64,000 nt of DNA from Methanocorpusculum sp. UBA424 (GTDB lineage Archaea; Halobacteriota; Methanomicrobia; Methanomicrobiales; Methanocorpusculaceae), in assembly GCA_002498375.1 (NCBI GenBank), contig DAHC01000005.1:25149-89148 (forward strand), read 5' to 3'. This document shows positions 1 through 6,391 of this stretch, piece after piece. The notes beneath the pieces were generated by a model. The model was given only the letters and a program-made list of their open reading frames with translations, searched no databases and was not told the origin of the DNA. The position numbers and the translations under genes are program-made. Each line of letters starts with the position of its first letter. Position 1 is the first letter of the stretch.

Positions 1-134
1 GATCGTTCGGGCAAATCCTGTCGCCGCCCCAGCGGCTCCCGATAGTAATTTCTCCCCCCTCTTTTTCATTAAAATACTCCCTAAATATTTCCTTCAGGAG
101 GTGCCGGGGCACCGACAGGATTTGCCCGAACGGT
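1..134. repeat. fold-back repeat at the window edge
   Basis: The 19 bases at 5-23 recur exactly as their reverse complement at 113-131, and the match continues imperfectly to about 1-31 against 105-134. The spacer between the arms (32-104) has no gene. The left arm may extend beyond the window, so the size of the element is unknown. It lies next to the hairpin-rich stretch that runs up to the PAN gene. Confidence 0.7.
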
Positions 135-744
135 CCCGATGAAGGGACGAGCCGTCGTGGCTGAAAGACACGACGAGCGAGAGTGAGGATCAGCAAATCC
201 GATTCGCCTCGCCCGAAGGGCGGATTCGCGCCGATTCGCGGTTGGTTTTATCTCATGTGTCCACACCCAGTACTACCCTTCCCAAATTGGATTGGGAATG
301 ACACCGCGTAACTCCTATTAGAAAATAGGAGAAAAATCCGTTATTGGTGAGCAGATCGGATCGTTCATCTGTCCCAGGAATTCAGATATCTCCACCGCGG
401 GCCGACTTGCAAGTCTAACGACTTGCTCAGCTAAGATCGCCGGCTATACCGTCGATCCGCCTCCGCGCCGGATCGCAAATCAAAGATTTGCTCGCAAGGC
501 AAAGCCTTGCTGCGCTAAGGGACCTAAAGGTCCCCGCCTCAACTGAGGGCGTCCGCTTTCAGCGTCTACCCCGTAGTCACTTCCCCGCACCCCATTATCG
601 GGGGTAGAATCTTCCTCTCTCATCCGCCTGAGTCCGCCATTTCGTGTGTTTCGTTTGGTGGGTGGGTTAAGTGCTGAAACTGGACAGACGTCTCTTGGAA
701 GTCTAAAAATCAAATATCAGTGTTTCAAAAAAAAGATGAAAATA
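135..744. repeat. non-coding stretch of serial short hairpins
   Basis: I see no convincing gene here. The stretch holds perfect short inverted repeats: 409-426 (7-bp stem GCAAGTC, loop TAAC), 475-491 (GCAAATC, loop AAA), 494-510 (GCAAGGC, loop AAA) and 519-534 (GGGACC, loop TAAA), joined by linkers such as CTCAGCTAAG and GCGCTAAGG. Weaker ones lie at about 280-300 and 312-331. A segment near 386-403 (ATATCTCCACCGCGG) resembles the right arm of the mobile element near 61632-61646, so this may be a decayed relative of it. Confidence 0.6.
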
Positions 745-2013
745 TTATGAATACATTCCGTCAGGGAGCGGCATGCTCTTCTGGGTGCGTCCCTTTTTGA
801 CCGCCTCGATCGCTCTCGTGAAGTCGTCCCCGCTGACCTTCGTCCTGCCGGTCCGAACGGCGTTCATGCCGGCCTCCACGCAGATGGCCATAAGCTCCGA
901 CCCGTTCATATTCGGGGTTTCGGCCGCGATCTTTTTGAGCGAGACGCTCTTTGCAAGATGCATCTTCTGCGTGTGGATCGCAAGGATCATTTCCCGTCCC
1001 TCTTCATCCGGGAGCGGGAACTCGATGATCCGGTCGAACCGTCCGGGCCGAAGCAGCGCCTGATCGAGGATATCCATCCGGTTCGTGGCCGCGATGATCT
1101 TCACGTTCCCCCGCGTATTGAATCCGTCCAGCTCGGACAAAAGCTGCATCAGGGTCCGGTTCACCTCGTGATCGCCTGCAGAGTAGGCATCGTTGCTCCT
1201 TGACGAGCCGATCGCGTCGATCTCGTCGATGAAAATGATCGCAGGAGCCCTCTCTCTTGCAAGAGAAAAGAGTTCCCGAACGAGCCGTGCCCCTTCACCG
1301 ATGTACTTCTGCACAAGTTCGGAGCCGACGACCCTGATGAAGGCGGCGTTCGTCTCGTGGGATACTGCCTTTGCAAGCAGGGTCTTGCCGGTCCCCGGCG
1401 GCCCGACGAGAAGCACGCCTTTCGGCGGCTCGATACCCACCTTTGCAAACAGGTCCGGCTTGAGAAGCGGCAGCTCCACTGCTTCGCGTAAGAGGGTCTT
1501 CTGGTGTTCCAGACCGCCGATATCGGCGTAACTGACGTTCGGCGCCGTTTCGACCTCCATGCCGGAGATCGCGGTGTCATATTTGTTCGGCAGGACCTCC
1601 ACGAGAACGAACGACTGCGGATGCAGAGCACACTGTCTTCCGGGAATTATCTCTTTAGGGTCGACCGTCTCGCTCACTTTCGAGAGAAACTGCGGACCGG
1701 TCGTGCTCCTCACGATCACCCGTTCATCCGACGCGAGGGCTTCGATCGTCCCGATCACGAGCGGCGGGCTGCGGTACTGTTCCAGATCGCCTTTCAGCCG
1801 TTTCGCCTCGCGTTTATACTGATCCCGCTCTGATTCCGTTGCCGCAGCCTGAAGCCTGAGCTGTCTGACCGTTTCCCGCAGCTCATAATTGCGGCTTTCC
1901 AGGGCAATGTTGGTTTTTCTGAGCTGTGCAAGCTCATCCGACGGCACAACCGGTTCGACGGAGATGATCGGCTTGATCACGTCCTGATTGTCATCCTGCC
2001 CAGATTCAGTCAT
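745..2013 (-). CDS. pan: proteasome-activating nucleotidase (PAN)
   Basis: ATPase ring that unfolds substrates and feeds them into the archaeal 20S proteasome. The 422-residue protein has an N-terminal coiled coil (about 25-80), an OB domain (about 85-155) and an AAA+ module with Walker A GPPGTGKT (204-211), Walker B FIDEID (261-266) and an arginine-finger segment (LLRPGRFDR). It ends in Met-Tyr-Ser, fitting the HbYX tail that docks on the 20S ring. The frame is open up to 2076, but the ATG at 2013 gives the usual PAN N-terminus, so I start there. It is divergent from the MBF1 gene. Confidence 0.96.
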   Translation of the reverse strand: MTESGQDDNQDVIKPIISVEPVVPSDELAQLRKTNIALESRNYELRETVRQLRLQAAATESERDQYKREAKRLKGDLEQYRSPPLVIGTIEALASDERVIVRSTTGPQFLSKVSETVDPKEIIPGRQCALHPQSFVLVEVLPNKYDTAISGMEVETAPNVSYADIGGLEHQKTLLREAVELPLLKPDLFAKVGIEPPKGVLLVGPPGTGKTLLAKAVSHETNAAFIRVVGSELVQKYIGEGARLVRELFSLARERAPAIIFIDEIDAIGSSRSNDAYSAGDHEVNRTLMQLLSELDGFNTRGNVKIIAATNRMDILDQALLRPGRFDRIIEFPLPDEEGREMILAIHTQKMHLAKSVSLKKIAAETPNMNGSELMAICVEAGMNAVRTGRTKVSGDDFTRAIEAVKKGRTQKSMPLPDGMYS

Positions 2014-2184
2014 AAATATACCCCTGTGTTTGGTATATCTGATGGAGGTAGTAAAGTAGCTTTCGAAAGGATACATTTAGATACCGCGGGGTTTCGCGTC
2101 AGTTCGGGCTTTGTTTCCGGCCATTCACCGGATTCGGGTATTGCCGGATAGGAAAAGGGTTAATGTATGCGAGGGAAAATATAG

Positions 2185-2718
2185 ATGAGCGAGTATATCA
2201 TGCAGACAGAATATTGTGAGTTATGCGGGGCAGCACTGAGTAAGAAAGGCAAACTGGTGCAGATCGAGGGAGCAAAGCCGATGAGAGTTTGCGAAAAGTG
2301 TGCCAAACTCGGGACAGAGGTCCAGGCTCCCCGTGCTCCGGTCCAGTCGTTCGGCCGCCCGGTGATTGCCACGAAGGCCCCTGCTCAGTCTCGCGGAGCT
2401 CAGCAGGCGAACCGCAAGCGGGATATGTTCGATTTCATCGAGGGCGATATCGTTGAGGATTACCCCCAGCGGATCGCAGCCGCAAGGCTCGCCAAGGGTT
2501 TTTCCCAGAAGGATCTTGCCTTCATTTTGAAGATGCAGGAAGGCGATATCAAAAAGTTCGAGCGCGGCGACCGTGCCCCGACAGAGGCCGAACGCAAGAA
2601 GCTCGAGAAGGAACTCGATATCGTTCTTCTTGATTCCGAGAACGATGACGACAAACTTCAGGCAGGCGGCGTCGCGTCCACGACGCTGGGCGATGTTCTT
2701 CAGGTGAAGAGGAAGTAA
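2185..2718 (+). CDS. archaeal multiprotein bridging factor 1 (zinc ribbon plus HTH)
   Basis: Putative transcription coactivator of the aMBF1 family, which in archaea associates with ribosomes and the basal transcription apparatus. The 177-residue protein begins with a zinc ribbon (CELCG near residue 11, CEKC near 37), continues through a Pro/Ala/Gln-rich linker and has a Cro/C1-type HTH at about 90-150. Two starts are possible: 2185 (used here) and the in-frame ATG at 2200, which places the first Cys closer to the N-terminus. Its stop overlaps the start of tpiA (TAATG), so the two are probably translated together. Confidence 0.92.
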   Translation: MSEYIMQTEYCELCGAALSKKGKLVQIEGAKPMRVCEKCAKLGTEVQAPRAPVQSFGRPVIATKAPAQSRGAQQANRKRDMFDFIEGDIVEDYPQRIAAARLAKGFSQKDLAFILKMQEGDIKKFERGDRAPTEAERKKLEKELDIVLLDSENDDDKLQAGGVASTTLGDVLQVKRK

Positions 2719-3383
2719 TGTCGTCTCCGCTTATCCTGGTGAACTTCAAATCATACCGCGAAGGGTCGGGCAATCCGGCAGGACAGATCGGTTCGGCCGC
2801 GGAACTCGTTATGCAGGAGTCAGGGGTGACGATCGGTGTCGCTCCGCAGTTTGTGGAGCTTCACCCGTTCTGCAAGCATTACGAGATCCCGGTGTACGCC
2901 CAGCACATCGATGCGGTGGAAGGAGCGTTCACCGGCCGGATCCCGGCATTCACTATCAGGGCGGCCGGCTGCGTCGGGTCGCTGATCAATCACTCGGAAC
3001 GAAGACTGACGATCGCAGAGATCGAGGCATGCGTGGAGGCGGCGAAGTTCAATCATCTGGAGTCGGTTGTCTGCACGAACAATGTGGGCGTCTCGGCAGC
3101 TGCCGCGGCGTTTTCGCCGACGTATGTGGCAGTCGAGCCGCCGGAGCTGATCGGCTCGGGGATCTCGGTCGCGAAGGCTGATCCAGATATTATCAGAAAC
3201 TCGGTCGCTGCAGTGAAAAGGATCAGCCCGGACGTTAAGGTCCTCTGCGGTGCAGGTATCCAGTCGGGCGAGTGCGTGAAGACTGCGGTCGATCTTGGAG
3301 CTGACGGCGTTCTGCTCGCATCAAGCGTGGTGAAGGCAAAGGATCCGGAGGCCGTGCTCCGCGATCTGGTGTCTCTGTTATAA
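2718..3383 (+). CDS. tpiA: triosephosphate isomerase, archaeal short type
   Basis: Interconverts dihydroxyacetone phosphate and glyceraldehyde 3-phosphate in glycolysis and gluconeogenesis. At 221 residues it has the short archaeal length, compared with about 250 in bacteria. The active-site set is visible: Asn9 and Lys11 in LVNFKSY, the catalytic His in the loop [10 protein letters not shown] and the catalytic Glu in [11 protein letters not shown], followed by the phosphate-binding CGAGI segment. It overlaps the MBF1 stop by one base and ends in a short AT-rich convergent gap facing the nitroreductase. Confidence 0.96.
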   Translation: MSSPLILVNFKSYREGSGNPAGQIGSAAELVMQESGVTIGVAPQFVELHPFCKHYEIPVYAQHIDAVEGAFTGRIPAFTIRAAGCVGSLINHSERRLTIAEIEACVEAAKFNHLESVVCTNNVGVSAAAAAFSPTYVAVEPPELIGSGISVAKADPDIIRNSVAAVKRISPDVKVLCGAGIQSGECVKTAVDLGADGVLLASSVVKAKDPEAVLRDLVSLL

Positions 3384-3434
3384 TACTCAAAAAAATACTT
3401 TAGATCCCCAATCTCATTTTTTCAATAGTTCTCT

Positions 3435-4103
3435 CTAATCTTCTTTCCAGTTGAAATTCTCTCTCCCTGCTCCGATCTCGAAATGATATTTGACGATGCC
3501 GATATCGAATTTGGAAAAGAATCCGGGAAGCGGTTTTGCGGAAACGGTGTTTCCGTTCTGTGTTATGATGAACTTCTGCTGGTTCATCGCGGTTGGAGCG
3601 AGCATTGCGGCCTCCATGCCCTTTTTGAACCAGTCTGCCATTTCTCCGTCAACGTTACAGAGCTGCATCATGTCCTTTGATCTATGCGGTTTACCTGCTG
3701 TTTTGCCATAGCCGAGCGCAATGACGATCTGGATCTTTTCGCCTTTGTTCAATACACAGGGTGTTTTCGATTTGCTGTACGTCATCCCGACCCAGCAGGT
3801 GTTGAGTCCGAGCTGCTGTGCTATCAGTACGAGTCTCTCGCCGTAATATCCGCACTTTTCATCGGTCCCGTCCATGCCTATGAGGGCGATGTAGTTTTTA
3901 CAGTTTTCAAACTTCCCGTAGTGTGCCCGCATGCCGCCGAATGCCTTGGGCTCATCGAGACACAACTGGATGTTGAGTCCGCTTTCCAGGTTGCATGCTT
4001 CGATTTCTTCCAGAAGGGAGGATTTTATCTCACCTTCGATCCGCTGATCGGTAAAGCTTCGTACCGAGTGGCGTTCTATGATTGCCTGCTGTATGTCTAT
4101 CAT
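3435..4103 (-). CDS. nitroreductase-family flavoprotein
   Basis: FMN-dependent oxidoreductase fold of about 222 residues; the substrate is unknown. The start IIERHSVRSFTDQRI is the typical nitroreductase N-terminus with the FMN-phosphate-binding Arg and Ser. A middle segment, YGERLVLIAQQLGLNTCWVG, and a second half with MEAAMLAPTAMNQQKF match the methanogen and clostridial variety with a split FMN-binding region. I chose ATG 4103 because AGGAGG lies about 10 bases upstream; the longer frame to 4139 places this site inside the coding region. It is the last GC-rich gene before the AT-rich island. Confidence 0.88.
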   Translation of the reverse strand: MIDIQQAIIERHSVRSFTDQRIEGEIKSSLLEEIEACNLESGLNIQLCLDEPKAFGGMRAHYGKFENCKNYIALIGMDGTDEKCGYYGERLVLIAQQLGLNTCWVGMTYSKSKTPCVLNKGEKIQIVIALGYGKTAGKPHRSKDMMQLCNVDGEMADWFKKGMEAAMLAPTAMNQQKFIITQNGNTVSAKPLPGFFSKFDIGIVKYHFEIGAGRENFNWKED

Positions 4104-4537
4104 CGTTTTCACCGCCTCCTTTTTTTCTTTGGGAAACATCTTTTCGTCAGGTAGTGACGTTTGACGTGTCGTTACTGTTGATGTGGGTTTGATCGAATAA
4201 GAATGTATAGGTGGGGTATGCTGGATTGGGATCGGGGGTAGTTGTCAGGATGTTTAGATAGTATTTAGGGCGAACTGATGTCATTATTGTAACTTGCAGA
4301 AAAGTATTATTTTGTTGTTTTATGCAAACGACAATCTTATTTTTTGGTGTCCTTATCTCGTTTAAGAATGCGCTGTGGTTAATTCATATTGAGGAAAAAT
4401 GTTAATTTAATGCATGAAAGATACTATTTATACCCACATTAATAAGGAATCCGCACCAATATAAGTGTGGAAATAAAAAAGTTCCCTTATGTAATTGTTT
4501 AAAAAAAGATATAGTTAGTGTTACTAAACTATACCCA
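4104..4537. other. AT-rich intergenic DNA at the left edge of the defence island
   Basis: Base composition falls sharply after the nitroreductase start. The stretch holds the nitroreductase promoter and leader and then AT-rich DNA with no complete gene I can support. In the frame beginning at 4418 the plus strand is open without an ATG until 4538, and a short ATG frame at 4414-4464 runs just before it. These could be remains of the 5' part of the broken ORF described next. Confidence 0.45.
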
Positions 4538-4817
4538 ATGCAACTAATAGTTAGTGATCTCATCTTATATAACTTTGGCATTTTTTCAAAGGATGTCATT
4601 GCAATATTGAGAAATTATCTTTTTTCCTAATTCGGAGCGGAGCTTGTTATTACCGGAGTTCGATTTGATAGCTCAACTAAGAAAACATAGTGTAACGGAA
4701 ACATATATTTCTGCTTACTCTCCTGTGCTGACAGTAATATCACACCAAAAATGGAGTGATACGGATATAGATTCTGCAAAAATTACTGAAAGAAAGTTAT
4801 ATGCGGTGATAGTATGA
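4538..4817 (+). pseudogene. possible frameshifted small ORF overlapping the caspase start
   Basis: An ATG frame from 4538 stops at 4628-4630 just after a run of six T (4620-4625). Removing one T from the run joins it to a second open frame (4611-4817), giving about 92 residues with no internal stop. The second frame ends in TGA at 4815-4817, overlapping the ATG of the caspase gene (4814), the ATGA arrangement of translationally coupled genes. I recognise no domain. It could be a decayed third gene of the cassette, a sequencing error in the T run, a programmed slip or chance. There is no strong ribosome-binding site at 4538. Confidence 0.3.
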
Positions 4818-5779
4818 TACTCAAAGCTCTGTGTGTTGGTATTGATAATTACCAAACATATAATCCGTTGCATGGATGTGTAAATGATGCTTTATCCGTC
4901 TGTGACGTCCTATCACGTAATGATGATGGCACTGTAAATTTTTCGGTTAAACTTCTAACGGCTCCAAATGCTCCAGATAAATCAAATCTGGTCACACGTT
5001 CCCAACTCAAACTGGCTATCCATGATTTATTCCATGATTATTCAGACGTTGCATTGTTCTATTTTTCAGGGCACGGTCACTTGGATAATACTGGTGGTTA
5101 TCTAATTACGTCAGATGGCCATGATGCTGATCTTGGATTGGAATTGGAATCAGTTCTCAAAAGTGCATCTCTTTCGAAAGCCGCAAATAAAATAATTATT
5201 TTAGATAGTTGCTTTGCGGGTAATGCAGGGAATCTACCAGAATTAGGTAATTCTACCGTAATTAATGAAGGTATGACAATTTTGACAGCATGTGGATCGG
5301 ATCAATATGCTGTAGAAGAGCATGGTCATGGCGTTTTTACCCATCTGCTAGTTGATGCTTTGCGAGGTGGAGCTATGAATTTACTTGGAGAGGTTACGCC
5401 AGGTAGCATATATGCCCACATCGATCAATCTCTTGGTCCATGGGATCAAAGGCCATTGTTCAAAACAAATGTTCAAAATTTTGTCTGTCTTAGAAAAAAC
5501 ACACCACCAATAGCTCTGAGGGAATTGCAAAGGATAACTGAGTTTTTTCCGACAGGGGATGCTGTATTTCACTTGGATCCTTCATATGAATCACAATCGA
5601 CCTGTCCTGATAAAACCAAATGCAATGTCTTTAGAATATTGCAGAATTACAATCGTGTGAATCTCGTTGTTCCGGTTGAGGAAGAACATATGTATTATGC
5701 TGCAATGAACAGTAAATCATGCAAACTCACACCATTGGGGAAACATTACTGGAATCTTGTCGATAAAAAAAGAATTTAA
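4814..5779 (+). CDS. caspase-like (peptidase C14 fold) protease, putative Thoeris effector
   Basis: Cysteine protease of the caspase/metacaspase clan, 321 residues. The catalytic dyad is intact: His87 in YFSGHGH and Cys133 in IILDSCFAG, each after a hydrophobic strand, with the usual N-terminal strand LKALCVGIDNY and NDA helix. The peptidase domain covers about 1-225; residues 230-321 form an extra C-terminal region I cannot assign, a candidate ligand-sensing part. The codon at 5210-5212 encodes Cys133. GGTGA lies seven bases before the start. It is followed after 12 bases by a TIR gene. Caspase plus TIR pairs are known as type IV Thoeris, in which the TIR makes a cyclic ADP-ribose isomer that activates the protease. 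That role here is inferred. Confidence 0.88.
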   Translation: MILKALCVGIDNYQTYNPLHGCVNDALSVCDVLSRNDDGTVNFSVKLLTAPNAPDKSNLVTRSQLKLAIHDLFHDYSDVALFYFSGHGHLDNTGGYLITSDGHDADLGLELESVLKSASLSKAANKIIILDSCFAGNAGNLPELGNSTVINEGMTILTACGSDQYAVEEHGHGVFTHLLVDALRGGAMNLLGEVTPGSIYAHIDQSLGPWDQRPLFKTNVQNFVCLRKNTPPIALRELQRITEFFPTGDAVFHLDPSYESQSTCPDKTKCNVFRILQNYNRVNLVVPVEEEHMYYAAMNSKSCKLTPLGKHYWNLVDKKRI

Positions 5780-5791
5780 TGGAATTAAGTT

Positions 5792-6202
5792 ATGACATTT
5801 TACAATCTATTTATCAGCCATTCATGGTCGTACAGCAAAAGCTATGAAGGGTTAGTATCGCTACTTAACCAGGCAGATAATTTTTCTTATAAAAATTATT
5901 CTGTACCAAAATATGATCCAATTCATGGTGCTAGAACTGACGCTGAATTACGGGAGGCAATTAGAAAGCAAATGGCTCCAGCTAGTGTTGTTATTATTTT
6001 AGCTGGTGTTTATGCGACCCATAGTGAATGGATCAATAAAGAAATTAGGTTAGCAAAAAGTGGATTTTCTACCCCCAAAAAAATTATTGCTATCGAGTAT
6101 TGGGGTTCAGAAAGAACATCGCAAGTGGTTAAAGATGCAGCTGACCGAGTGGTCAAATGGAACACAGCATCAATTGTTAAAGCCATAAAAGAATTGTCTT
6201 AA
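5792..6202 (+). CDS. TIR-like (ThsB/DUF1863 type) protein, putative Thoeris signal synthase
   Basis: Single-domain protein of 136 residues with the TIR-like fold of the MTH538/ThsB group. It opens with the characteristic strand YNLFISHSW (residues 4-12), has a middle strand ASVVIILAGVYA (64-75) and then HSEWINKEI, where Glu84 in a WxxxE setting is the likely catalytic glutamate of NAD-cleaving TIR domains. The C-terminal strand KKIIAIEYWGSE fits the family. It lies 12 bases after the caspase gene on the same strand and shares its AT-rich codon use, so the two form one transcription unit. The expected role is to make an NAD-derived cyclic signal on phage or virus sensing; this is inferred from context. 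Confidence 0.87.
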   Translation: MTFYNLFISHSWSYSKSYEGLVSLLNQADNFSYKNYSVPKYDPIHGARTDAELREAIRKQMAPASVVIILAGVYATHSEWINKEIRLAKSGFSTPKKIIAIEYWGSERTSQVVKDAADRVVKWNTASIVKAIKELS

Positions 6203-6391
6203 ATTAATTCTTGGTAAATGAACGGAGAAAATAAACTCCGTATTATTTTTGTGGATTAAGTGGGAATAACTCACAGGCTGGCTCGACCCACAGTCGCAAA
6301 ACCCCTTCGGTGTTTTGCTCCGCTAAGGTCAACCTTCGGTTGACCCGCTTTCCAAACCCTCATACCCTTTCACAAACAACATATCACCAGT
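6203..6391. repeat. double hairpin at the right edge of the island
   Basis: No gene. Two hairpins stand in a row: 6296-6318 (arms GCAAAAC and GTTTTGC, loop region CCCTTCGGT) and 6327-6345 (8-bp stem GGTCAACC/GGTTGACC, loop TTC). They are joined by CCGCTAA, nearly the same linker as between the hairpins at 494-534. The pair may end transcription of the caspase-TIR unit and marks the return to GC-rich DNA before mutS. Confidence 0.6.

Noticed and set aside
409..534. CRISPR array
   Set aside because: The hairpins differ in stem sequence and have no constant repeat with unique spacers of equal length; no cas gene is near.
4402..4599. 65-residue minus-strand frame in the AT-rich gap
   Set aside because: Hydrophobic but without a ribosome-binding site or family match; the plus-strand broken frame explains the region at least as well.
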